Notes under the pieces: model-generated
What the model was told of the DNA's origin: nothing
Seen by the model: only the letters and a program-made list of their open reading frames with translations
The model's database searches: none
Source: Paracoccaceae bacterium
GTDB lineage: Bacteria; Pseudomonadota; Alphaproteobacteria; Rhodobacterales; Rhodobacteraceae
Reading direction: 5' to 3'
DNA length: 5,148 nt
Assembly (NCBI GenBank): GCA_007131465.1
Contig: SLQN01000415.1
Span: 1-5,148, forward strand
Program-made: the position numbers and the translations under genes
Part shown: in pieces, positions 1-5,148 of the stretch
Layout: every line of letters begins with the position of its first letter
How positions within the stretch are numbered: position 1 is the first letter of the stretch

Positions 1-2799
1 CTCGGCAAGGGCGATGCGTATGAACCCAACCAGCGCGCCACCACGACCGAACTGTTTGACGGACTTGTTGCCGAAAGCCAGAACCACTGGCCGAGCCTCG
101 ACTTCGACCTGCTGGCGCTCAACAGCCTTGTGCCGCAATTCCTGACGGCCGGGTTCTATTACAAGACCTTCCTGCAGCCGCGCGCCTTCTGGAAACACAT
201 CTACGAACCGATCATCCGCCGGTCTGCCGGGCTGGGCAAGGCCCCGCCGACTAAGGCGCGCGACCCGGACCGCTATGAGCAGATTTACGCCTTCGCGGAT
301 GTGCTGGTCATAGGCGGCGGGATCGCCGGGCTTCAGGCCGCACTGACAGCGGCGCAGGCGGGCGCGAAGGTCGCCCTGTGGGAACAGACCGCGCATTGGG
401 GCGGGCGCGCCCCGGTGGATGGCGTGGTGATCGACGGAAAACCCGCCCAGGACTGGATCAAGACCACTGTCGCAACGCTTGAAACCATGACGAATGTCCA
501 GCTTCGCCTGCGCTGCATGGGAGCGGGTGTGCATGATCATGGCTATGTGCTGGGCTATGAACGGTTGACGGACCATGCCCCCGGACAGGACGCGCCGCGT
601 CACCGGTTGTGGCGGCTGCGCGCAGGTCGGATCATCACGGCAACCGGGGCGATCGAGCGCCCGCTGTCTTTCGCCGGAAACGATGTTCCGGGCGTGATGC
701 TGGCAAGCGCCATGCGCGACTATCTGGTGAATTTTGCCGTCGCACCGGGGCGCGACGTGGTTGTCGTGACCAACAACGACGACGCCTATCGCACCGCGAT
801 TGCGCTGCGCAAGGCCGGGGTCGGCGTGCCGGCCCTGATTGATGCGCGGCATGAGGCGAACGGCACCTTGCCGCAAGAGGCACGCGCCCTTGGCATCCGC
901 GTGCTGACGGGCAAGGGCATCCGCAAGGTGAAGGGCGGCAAGCGCGTCACCGGGGTCGAGGTCTGCCGCATCGACAGCAAGGGCACGGCCTTTACCGAAA
1001 CCTTCGACTGCGATGCCGTCGCCATGTCGGGCGGCTGGTCGCCGGTTGTGCATCTGTGGTCGCATTGCGGGGGCAAGCTGGTCTGGGATACGAAGGGCAG
1101 CTTCTTTCGCCCCGACCCTGACCGCCCGCCGCTGGGCCATGATGGCGCAGGGGTCGTGCGGGCCTGTGGGGCTGCGGACGGGGCAATGGGGGCGGTGCTG
1201 GCGGGCGCACATGCAGCAGGGCTCGACGCCGCGCAAGCGTTTGACGCAACAGCGACACCTGCCCCTCCCGCTCAGGACACCATGGCGGATGAGGCGGCGA
1301 TGGAGCCCGTCTGGATGATGCCGCGCAATGCCGAATACGACCTGCGCATGAAGATGTGGCTGGATTTTCAGAACGACGTCAAGGTTGCCGATGTGCAACT
1401 GGCCGCGCGCGAAGGCTACAGATCAGTCGAACACGCCAAGCGCTACACCACGCTGGGCATGGCGACGGATCAGGGCAAGCTAAGCAATATCAACGGCCTG
1501 GCGGTTCTTTCTGATGCTTTGGGTCAACCTATCCCGGCAACCGGAACAACCACCTTCCGCCCGCCCTACACGCCCATATCCCTTGGCGCGATCGCAGGCG
1601 AGGCGCGCGGCGCGATCTTCCAGCCGCTGCGCCGCACGCCGATCCATGACTGGCACGCCGCAAACGGTGCGGACTGGGAACCGGTGGGCCAGTGGCGCAG
1701 GCCCTACACCTATCTGCGCCCGGGCGAAAAGCGGCAGGATGCCGTGAACCGCGAAGTCAGGAATGTGCGCGAGAACCTCGGTTTGCTGGACGCATCCACC
1801 CTTGGGAAAATCCTTGTTTCGGGGCCGGATGCGGGCCGGTTCCTCGATATGCTCTACACCAACATGATGAGCACGCTCAAACCCGGCAAATGCCGCTACG
1901 GGCTGATGTGCAACGAAAACGGCTTTCTGATGGATGACGGGGTCGTTGCCCGGATTGATGAGCACAGCTTTCTTGTCCACACCACCTCGGGCGGCGCAGA
2001 CCATGTGCATGGCTGGATGGAAGACTGGCTGCAATGCGAATGGTGGGACTGGAAGGTGCATACCCTCAACCTGACCGAGCAATTCGCGCAAATAGCCGTT
2101 GTCGGACCAAAGGCCCGGGAGGTGCTGGAGCGTCTGGGCGGCATGGATGTCAGCGCCGCCGCCCTGCCTTTCATGGACTGGCGCGCGGGGACCCTGGGCG
2201 GGTTCGACGCGCGCGTCTTCCGCATCAGCTTCTCGGGCGAATTGAGCTTCGAGGTTGCGGTTCCTGCCTCGCAGGGCCGCGCCTTTTGGGACGCGCTGAT
2301 GGCGGCGGGCGCGGATACGGGCATCATGCCCTACGGGACCGAGGCGCTGCATATCCTGCGCGCCGAAAAGGGCTTCATCATGATCGGGGATGAAACCGAC
2401 GGCACGGTGATCCCGCAAGACCTTGGCCTGGCTTGGGCCATCAGCAAGAAGAAGGCCGATTTCCTGGGCAAGCGCGGGATGGAGCGTGAAGCCATGACCA
2501 GCCCGACACGCTGGCAACTGGTCGGGCTGGAAACCCTTGATGGCTCGGTCCTGCCGCATGGTGCGCTGGCGCTGGCGGGGGGCGCGAATGCGAACGGGCA
2601 GGCGCGCACCGAAGGACGCGTCACGTCCAGCTACTATTCGGCGACATTGGGGCGCGGCATCGCGATGGGGCTGGTCGAAGGCGGGCCGGAACGGATCGGG
2701 ACAACGCTGCAATTCGCAGGCGACGGGCCAGAGAGGATTCAGGCACGAATCGTGGACCCGGTGCTGTATGACAAGGAAGGGGCCAGGCAGAATGTCTGA
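1..2799 (+). CDS. soxA: Sarcosine oxidase alpha subunit, heterotetrameric type (5' truncated by window)
   Basis: This is the large subunit of the cytoplasmic four-subunit sarcosine oxidase, which converts sarcosine to glycine with oxygen and tetrahydrofolate, giving hydrogen peroxide and methylene-tetrahydrofolate. The frame is open from base 1 and 932 residues are visible. The family is usually about 970-1010 residues, so roughly 50-80 N-terminal residues lie left of the window. The visible start (EPNQRATTTELFDG, then SQNHWPSLDFDL) matches the conserved SoxA N-terminal region. A dinucleotide-binding loop, IGGGIAG, is near visible residue 105. A second flavoprotein segment runs from ATGAIERPLSFAGNDVPGVM (about 214) to GAADGAMGAVLAGAHAA (about 390). 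The linker DFQNDVKVADV and RYTTLGMATDQGKLSNINGL follows (about 455-500). A GcvT-like aminomethyltransferase domain, expected to bind folate, fills about 560-925. In this family the subunit carries FAD and NAD and shares the FMN site with SoxB. GTG at 130 is an internal valine, not the start. Confidence 0.96.
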   Translation, partial: LGKGDAYEPNQRATTTELFDGLVAESQNHWPSLDFDLLALNSLVPQFLTAGFYYKTFLQPRAFWKHIYEPIIRRSAGLGKAPPTKARDPDRYEQIYAFADVLVIGGGIAGLQAALTAAQAGAKVALWEQTAHWGGRAPVDGVVIDGKPAQDWIKTTVATLETMTNVQLRLRCMGAGVHDHGYVLGYERLTDHAPGQDAPRHRLWRLRAGRIITATGAIERPLSFAGNDVPGVMLASAMRDYLVNFAVAPGRDVVVVTNNDDAYRTAIALRKAGVGVPALIDARHEANGTLPQEARALGIRVLTGKGIRKVKGGKRVTGVEVCRIDSKGTAFTETFDCDAVAMSGGWSPVVHLWSHCGGKLVWDTKGSFFRPDPDRPPLGHDGAGVVRACGAADGAMGAVLAGAHAAGLDAAQAFDATATPAPPAQDTMADEAAMEPVWMMPRNAEYDLRMKMWLDFQNDVKVADVQLAAREGYRSVEHAKRYTTLGMATDQGKLSNINGLAVLSDALGQPIPATGTTTFRPPYTPISLGAIAGEARGAIFQPLRRTPIHDWHAANGADWEPVGQWRRPYTYLRPGEKRQDAVNREVRNVRENLGLLDASTLGKILVSGPDAGRFLDMLYTNMMSTLKPGKCRYGLMCNENGFLMDDGVVARIDEHSFLVHTTSGGADHVHGWMEDWLQCEWWDWKVHTLNLTEQFAQIAVVGPKAREVLERLGGMDVSAAALPFMDWRAGTLGGFDARVFRISFSGELSFEVAVPASQGRAFWDALMAAGADTGIMPYGTEALHILRAEKGFIMIGDETDGTVIPQDLGLAWAISKKKADFLGKRGMEREAMTSPTRWQLVGLETLDGSVLPHGALALAGGANANGQARTEGRVTSSYYSATLGRGIAMGLVEGGPERIGTTLQFAGDGPERIQARIVDPVLYDKEGARQNV
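2773..2782 (+). promoter_or_regulatory. Ribosome binding site for soxG inside the end of soxA
   Basis: The purine run AAGGAAGGGG lies within the last soxA codons, 9 bases before the ATG at 2792. It supports that start over the in-frame ATG at 2801 and over a longer N-terminus lying entirely inside soxA. Confidence 0.6.
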
Positions 2800-3358
2800 C
2801 ATGACAACAAGCGCGCTTCCCGGTGCGCAATTCGCAGGGTTCGTCACGGTCCGCGAGGCGGGCATGCAAGGCATGGTCGCCTTGCGCGGTGACATAGGGT
2901 CTGACCTGATTTCGCAGGCAGTTTTGCAGGCCACAGGCTGCGCCCTGCCCGACCAGCGCAAGGTTACGCGCAACGGGGATCACGCAGTCGCCTGGATGTC
3001 CCCGGACGAGGTGCTGATCCTGTGCCCATATGCCAAGGCCGCGCCCCTGGTGACAACCTTGTCGCAAGCCCTTGCAGGCGAATTTGTCACGCTGGCCGAT
3101 GTCTCAGACGCGCGGGCAGTCTTCACTCTGTCGGGGCCGCTCTGGCGCGATGCGCTGGCGAAGCTGTGCCCGGTGGAGTTCGGCGCGCTTGCCGAAGGCG
3201 ACCTGCGCCGCACACGCGCCGCGCAGGTGCCCGCCGCGATCTGGGTTTCCGCCCCGGATACGGCGATGCTGATCTGCTTCCGGTCGGTGGCTGGCTATAT
3301 GTTCGACCTGCTTCGCACTGCCGCCGCCCCGGGTTCCGAGCCCGGCTTGCACGGCTGA
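2792..3358 (+). CDS. soxG: Sarcosine oxidase gamma subunit
   Basis: This is the small GcvT-like gamma subunit of heterotetrameric sarcosine oxidase, cytoplasmic, 188 residues, in the usual size range of about 180-205. Family members pack against the alpha subunit and are not known to carry their own cofactor. Visible hallmarks are the early beta-rich stretch MVALRGDIGSDLI, the central NGDHAVAWMSPDEVLILCP segment (about residues 65-83), and SDARAVFTLSGPLWRDALAKLCPVEF (about 106-132). The C-terminal part, RTRAAQVPAAIWVSAPDTAMLICFRSVAGYMFDLL, closes a folate-binding-type fold. The start overlaps the soxA stop by 8 bases, which implies translational coupling and strict co-expression with soxA. 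The last codons include a GC-rich hairpin (3329-3345). Assignment rests on sequence pattern plus position directly after soxA, the standard soxBDAG order. Confidence 0.93.
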   Translation: MSDMTTSALPGAQFAGFVTVREAGMQGMVALRGDIGSDLISQAVLQATGCALPDQRKVTRNGDHAVAWMSPDEVLILCPYAKAAPLVTTLSQALAGEFVTLADVSDARAVFTLSGPLWRDALAKLCPVEFGALAEGDLRRTRAAQVPAAIWVSAPDTAMLICFRSVAGYMFDLLRTAAAPGSEPGLHG

Positions 3359-3385
3359 GCGATCGGACTTATTTCCGCCCGCCCC

Positions 3386-3415
3386 TTGACCTCGGCCCGG
3401 GAAGGACCCTTATTC
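3386..3415 (+). promoter_or_regulatory. Candidate sigma-70 promoter for sodB
   Basis: TTGACC (3386-3391) and TTATTC (3410-3415) are separated by 18 bases and resemble -35 and -10 boxes. Transcription would start near 3422, giving a leader of about 29 bases. The site lies in the short gap after soxG. It suggests sodB can be expressed independently of the sox operon, although no clear terminator separates them. The -10 box is a weak match, and no operator for a known iron or oxidative-stress regulator is evident. Confidence 0.5.
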
Positions 3416-3441
3416 AGAACAGACAATTCATAACAACAGAC

Positions 3442-3447
3442 GAGGAA
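3442..3447 (+). promoter_or_regulatory. Ribosome binding site for sodB
   Basis: GAGGAA lies just before the ATG at 3451 and fixes the sodB start, which also matches the conserved family N-terminus (MAFTLPDLPYAHDAL). Confidence 0.75.
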
Positions 3448-3450
3448 AAC

Positions 3451-4050
3451 ATGGCTTTTACCCTTCCTGACCTTCCCTATGCCCATGACGCGCTTGCCAG
3501 CCTTGGCATGAGCGCCGAGACGCTGGAATTTCACCATGACATTCACCACAAGGCCTATGTGGACAATGGCAACAAGCTGATTTCCGGGACAGAGTGGGAA
3601 GGCAAATCCGTCGAGGAGATCATCACCGGGACCTATCAGAACGGCGCTGTGGCCCAGTCGGGCATCTTCAACAATGCCAGCCAGCACTGGAACCATGTCC
3701 AGTTCTGGGAAATGATGGGTCCGGGGAAAACCGGCATGCCGGGCGCGCTGGAAAAGGCCCTGGTCGAAAGCTTCGGGTCGGTCGACAAGTTCAAGGAGGA
3801 CTTCGCCGCCGCCGGTGCAGGACAGTTCGGGTCCGGCTGGTGCTGGCTGGTGAAGGATCAGGACGGCTCGTTGAAGGTCACCAAGACCGAGAATGGTGTG
3901 AACCCGCTCTGCTTCGGCCAGACCGCCCTTCTGGGCTGCGACGTGTGGGAACACAGCTATTACATCGACTTCCGCAACAAGCGCCCGGCTTACCTTTCGA
4001 ATTTCCTTGAGAAACTGGTAAACTGGGAAAATGTCGCCGCGCGGATGTGA
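3451..4050 (+). CDS. sodB: Superoxide dismutase, iron type
   Basis: This enzyme dismutates superoxide to oxygen and hydrogen peroxide. It is a complete 199-residue protein of the Fe/Mn superoxide dismutase family, with no signal peptide, so it is cytoplasmic. The N-terminal helical hairpin domain begins LPDLPYAHDAL, with EFHHDIHHKAYVDN carrying the first metal ligand, His28. The second ligand is His82 in NNASQHWNH. Asp164 and His168 in the signature DVWEHSYYIDFRNKRPAYL complete the metal site. Gln78, four residues before His82, is the placement seen in iron enzymes; manganese enzymes have glycine there and take the glutamine from the C-terminal domain. Iron is therefore inferred, though cambialistic use cannot be excluded. 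The gene has its own ribosome site, a candidate promoter and a strong terminator, so it looks monocistronic. It follows sarcosine oxidase, a peroxide producer, but a functional link is only suggestive. Confidence 0.97.
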   Translation: MAFTLPDLPYAHDALASLGMSAETLEFHHDIHHKAYVDNGNKLISGTEWEGKSVEEIITGTYQNGAVAQSGIFNNASQHWNHVQFWEMMGPGKTGMPGALEKALVESFGSVDKFKEDFAAAGAGQFGSGWCWLVKDQDGSLKVTKTENGVNPLCFGQTALLGCDVWEHSYYIDFRNKRPAYLSNFLEKLVNWENVAARM

Positions 4051-4075
4051 CCTGCATCTTCCGGCATGACGGTAC

Positions 4076-4100
4076 AAGGGGCGCGCGGCGCCCCTTTTTT
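4076..4100 (+). terminator. Intrinsic terminator after sodB
   Basis: A perfect 7-bp GC stem (GGGGCGC 4078-4084 with GCGCCCC 4088-4094, loop GCG) is followed by six T residues (4095-4100). Two A residues at 4076-4077 can extend the stem by pairing with the first two Ts. It starts 25 bases after the sodB stop and is the clearest terminator in the window. Confidence 0.92.
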
Positions 4101-4128
4101 CATGCCCAACTGGTGTTACCGCAAACAT

Positions 4129-4156
4129 ATGCAAGCAGCGCAAGTCGGGCTTGCAT
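4129..4156 (+). repeat. Inverted repeat upstream of the small protein gene
   Basis: ATGCAAG (4129-4135) and CTTGCAT (4150-4156) are perfect 7-base inverted arms around a 14-base spacer. The spacer contains a second GCAAG (4140-4144) that can pair instead with CTTGC at 4150-4154 around the loop TCGGG. Two competing pairings of one right arm are therefore possible. This could be an operator or a DNA/RNA structure; no known regulator is recognised. It lies outside any gene, between the sodB terminator and the small gene. Confidence 0.55.
4138..4155 (+). repeat. Shared upstream motif, copy 1
   Basis: GCGCAA, GT, CGGGCTTGCA in order. The same two blocks, with a single C between them, occur on the minus strand at 4977-4961 upstream of coaD. 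Both copies point toward the gene they precede; here the motif ends 76 bases before the small gene's ATG. Confidence 0.5.
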
Positions 4157-4164
4157 CCATGACG

Positions 4165-4193
4165 CTTGTGCTGCGCCGCAGCATGGCCCATCT
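4165..4193 (+). promoter_or_regulatory. Candidate heat-shock (RpoH-type) promoter for the small gene
   Basis: CTTGTG (4165-4170), 16 bases, then CCCATCT (4187-4193) resembles the RpoH pattern (CTTGAA, spacer, CCCCATnT). Transcription would begin around 4200, about 30 bases before the ATG at 4232 and before its ribosome site. A small palindrome, TGCTGC-GCC-GCAGCA (4169-4183), lies within the spacer. No better sigma-70 promoter is evident in this gap. The match is imperfect and based on inspection only. Confidence 0.3.
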
Positions 4194-4218
4194 TGGGGGC
4201 AAGACCGAGCACCAAGCG

Positions 4219-4224
4219 AAAGGA
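4219..4224 (+). promoter_or_regulatory. Ribosome binding site for the small protein gene
   Basis: AAAGGA sits 7 bases before the ATG at 4232. It favours that start over an upstream in-frame TTG (4166) that would add 22 residues and begins inside the candidate promoter. Confidence 0.65.
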
Positions 4225-4231
4225 TGCCAAC

Positions 4232-4396
4232 ATGTCTGCAATTCTGACAACGATCCAGGCGCGTCTGCGACAGCGCGCGGCCTATCTGCGTACGAAGTCC
4301 GAACTCGAGAACATGCCGCTGGAGGTTGCGATCGATCTGGACATCTACAAGCCCGACGCCGCCAAACTCGCGGCGCATGCCGTTTACGGGCGCTGA
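4232..4396 (+). CDS. Small DUF1127-like (YjiS-type) protein, 54 residues
   Basis: The predicted 54-residue protein has an N-terminal amphipathic, basic helix (roughly residues 4-22, with Arg at 11, 13, 15 and 20). A second segment, SELENMPLEVAIDLDIYKPDAAKLAAHAVYG, follows. This resembles the R-x-R...EL...L...DLGI...D pattern of the arginine-rich DUF1127/YjiS group, in a version I recall from Rhodobacterales; the assignment is from memory and only moderate. In Rhodobacter, some DUF1127 proteins are stress-induced, RNA-associated regulators (CcaF1). A similar role here is inference, mildly supported by the RpoH-like promoter. There is no signal peptide or membrane segment. Reality of the gene is supported by a good ribosome site, an independent position after the sodB terminator, and a stop only 2 bases short of the convergent coaD stop. 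Confidence 0.8.
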   Translation: MSAILTTIQARLRQRAAYLRTKSELENMPLEVAIDLDIYKPDAAKLAAHAVYGR

Positions 4397-4420
4397 ACTC
4401 ACTTTCTGGCGCGGCGCCCG
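4387..4420. terminator. Possible terminator hairpin spanning the convergent stops
   Basis: CGGGCGC (4387-4393) pairs perfectly with GCGCCCG (4414-4420). In plus-strand RNA the next two pairs (T-G, G-C) also form, leaving a 16-base loop. Both stop codons (4394-4396 on +, 4399-4401 on -) lie inside this element. There is no T tract on either strand, so it is at best a weak or factor-assisted terminator. It is the only such structure seen between the two converging genes. Confidence 0.3.
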
Positions 4421-4905
4421 AGCTTTGCCAGCAGCGCAGCCTCGATGGGCGGGGACACGAATTTCGACACATCCCCGCCCAGACGCGCGATCTCCTTGAC
4501 CAGTTTCGATGCAATCGCCTGATGCCGGGCTTCGGCCATCAGGAAAACCGTCTCGATACTGTCATCCATGGCGCGGTTCATGCCGACCATCTGGAATTCG
4601 TATTCGAAATCCGTGACCGCACGCAGCCCCCGGATGATCAGGGATGCACCCACATCGCGCGCGCAATCGATCAGCAGGTTCTCGAAGGGATGGGCCACGA
4701 TCTCGATGCCGATACCTGCCTCCAGCCCGGCGACCTCGGCCTCGATCATCGCCACACGCTCCTCGAGGCTGAACATCGGCCCCTTGTCGCGGTTGATGGC
4801 AACCCCGATCACCAGACGGTCCACAAGCTGCGCGGCACGGGTGATGATGTCCCGATGGCCCAGTGTCAGCGGGTCGAAAGTTCCGGGATATAGCCCGATG
4901 CGCAT
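4399..4905 (-). CDS. coaD: Phosphopantetheine adenylyltransferase
   Basis: This enzyme transfers AMP from ATP to 4'-phosphopantetheine, making dephospho-CoA, the penultimate step of coenzyme A synthesis in the cytoplasm. It is a complete 168-residue member of the nucleotidyltransferase fold, in the normal 155-175 range. The nucleotide-binding motif YPGTFDPLTLGH is at residues 6-17, with His17 as the catalytic TxxH-type histidine. Further family blocks are NRDKGPMFSLEERV (38-51), IIRGLRAVTDFEYEFQMVGMNR (90-111) and ASKLVKEIARLGGDVSKFVSP (132-152). A modest purine-rich ribosome site (GAGAGG, about 4911-4916) precedes the ATG. The upstream gene on the same strand is the CBS-domain gene, 85 bases away, so the two may be co-transcribed. 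No convincing promoter was found in that gap. Confidence 0.97.
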   Translation of the reverse strand: MRIGLYPGTFDPLTLGHRDIITRAAQLVDRLVIGVAINRDKGPMFSLEERVAMIEAEVAGLEAGIGIEIVAHPFENLLIDCARDVGASLIIRGLRAVTDFEYEFQMVGMNRAMDDSIETVFLMAEARHQAIASKLVKEIARLGGDVSKFVSPPIEAALLAKLGRRARK

Positions 4906-4930
4906 GGCTGCCTCTCAGTTCTGGCTCTTG

Positions 4931-4971
4931 CCGGGCAGGCAACGATATTGCGACGCAAGTTGCAAGCCCGG
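4931..4971. repeat. Nested imperfect inverted repeat in the coaD leader
   Basis: The outer arms are 13 bases each (4931-4943 and 4959-4971), complementary at 11 of 13 positions (CCGGGC and GCAAC blocks around a 2-base mismatch). The 15-base interior holds a further palindrome, TTGCG-A-CGCAA (4948-4958). In the coaD leader RNA this could form a long stem, or the inner hairpin alone. No T tract follows on the minus strand, so it is not a standard intrinsic terminator for the CBS gene. It could be an operator, an mRNA structure or a small dispersed palindromic repeat. Confidence 0.6.
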
Positions 4972-4984
4972 TTGCGCCGCGCAA
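4948..4984. repeat. Cluster of three TTGC...GCAA palindromes upstream of coaD
   Basis: Three palindromic units stand in a row: TTGCG-A-CGCAA (4948-4958), TTGCAA (4960-4965) and TTGCGC-C-GCGCAA (4972-4984). Their centres are about 9.5 and 15.5 bases apart. Clustered symmetric half-sites are typical of transcription factor binding, but I do not recognise the regulator. Confidence 0.5.
4961..4977 (-). repeat. Shared upstream motif, copy 2
   Basis: Read on the minus strand, this is GCGCAA, C, CGGGCTTGCA. It matches copy 1 at 4138-4155 except for the two-base versus one-base joint. It ends 55 bases before the coaD ATG. Confidence 0.5.
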
Positions 4985-4990
4985 GGTCTC

Positions 4991-5148
4991 TCAATACCCC
5001 ATGATCATGCCAGTCAGCGCGTCTTTCTCCAGTTGTAATTCCGACATCCGCGCGGCCACCACATCCCCGATCGAGATCAGCGCGATCATCTTCTCGCCCT
5101 CCATGACGGGCAGATGGCGAAACCGCTTCTGCGTCATTGTCTGCAAGA
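4991..5148 (-). CDS. CBS-domain protein, C-terminal part (5' end beyond window)
   Basis: The minus-strand frame is open from the right edge to a TGA at 4993-4991, giving 51 C-terminal residues. TMTQKRFRHLPVMEGEKMIALISIGDVVAARMSELQLEKDALTGMIMGY shows the end of a CBS domain. The RFRHLPVM and ISIGDVV blocks are the usual second half of such a domain, and the tail resembles short CBS-pair proteins, which often end in a helix near an E-x-E...L..YI pattern. CBS pairs bind adenosyl ligands such as AMP, ATP or S-adenosylmethionine and act as energy or redox sensors. The ligand and partner here cannot be told from the fragment. The gene runs in the same direction as coaD and may form an operon with it. 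Confidence 0.85.
   Translation of the reverse strand, partial: LQTMTQKRFRHLPVMEGEKMIALISIGDVVAARMSELQLEKDALTGMIMGY

Noticed and set aside
2537..2791. N-terminal extension of soxG in the same frame
   Set aside because: The extra residues lie out of frame within conserved soxA coding sequence and are low-complexity Arg-rich. The ribosome site and family length favour the ATG at 2792.
1480..2973. 497-residue open frame on the minus strand
   Set aside because: It lies antisense to soxA and soxG, which have clear family motifs. Its translation is rich in Arg, Pro, Ala and His with no recognisable domain, typical of a GC-rich shadow frame.
3329..3345. Hairpin at the end of soxG (CCGGGTT-CCG-AGCCCGG) as a terminator
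   Set aside because: It lies inside the coding region before the stop and no T tract follows, so it is more likely incidental GC-rich structure.
3295..4233. 312-residue open frame on the minus strand across sodB
   Set aside because: It is antisense to the whole of sodB and crosses a strong terminator. No motif or convincing ribosome site was seen.
4066..4893. 275-residue open frame on the plus strand opposite coaD
   Set aside because: It starts inside the sodB terminator region and runs antisense through coaD, whose conserved blocks are intact. No domain is recognisable.
4906..4990. A sigma-70 promoter for coaD on the minus strand
   Set aside because: CAATAT is a possible -10 box, but no acceptable -35 box lies 16-18 bases upstream. 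The palindromes make TTGC-like matches easy to find by chance.
1..5148. CRISPR array, tRNA, rRNA, insertion sequence, phage or defence genes
   Set aside because: No regularly spaced repeats, cloverleaf-like segments, transposase motifs or terminal repeats were seen. All substantial open frames are accounted for by ordinary metabolic genes.

Overview
The window reads as a piece of an alphaproteobacterial chromosome, most likely Rhodobacterales (Rhodobacter/Roseobacter relatives). The basis is high G+C with strong third-position GC, a heterotetrameric sarcosine oxidase operon, an iron-type superoxide dismutase of the form I recall from that group, and a small DUF1127-like protein. This placement rests on recalled family resemblance, not on a search.

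Layout from left to right. Positions 1-2799 (+) hold the sarcosine oxidase alpha subunit gene soxA, cut at its 5' end by the window edge. It overlaps by 8 bases with soxG (2792-3358, +), the gamma subunit gene. The beta and delta subunit genes (soxB, soxD) normally precede soxA and would lie to the left. A 92-base gap with a plausible sigma-70 promoter leads to sodB (3451-4050, +), which ends in a strong intrinsic terminator (4076-4100). A 131-base intergenic region with several inverted repeats and a possible heat-shock-type promoter precedes a 54-residue small protein gene (4232-4396, +). Two bases beyond its stop, the convergent coaD gene ends (4399-4905, -). Upstream of coaD is an 85-base palindrome-rich gap, then the C-terminus of a CBS-domain protein gene (4991-5148, -) cut by the right edge.

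How the genes relate. SoxA and SoxG belong to one enzyme that oxidatively demethylates sarcosine to glycine, passing the one-carbon unit to tetrahydrofolate and making hydrogen peroxide. SodB removes superoxide and appears to be a separate transcription unit, so adjacency to sox may be only loosely functional. CoaD is the housekeeping penultimate enzyme of coenzyme A synthesis. The small protein may be a stress-induced regulator if its DUF1127 assignment and promoter hold.

I found no undescribed multi-gene system. The most interesting unexplained structure is in the two gaps flanking the small gene/coaD pair. They share a near-identical motif of about 17 bases, upstream of each gene and in the same orientation relative to it, and the coaD copy sits in a nested set of TTGC...GCAA palindromes.
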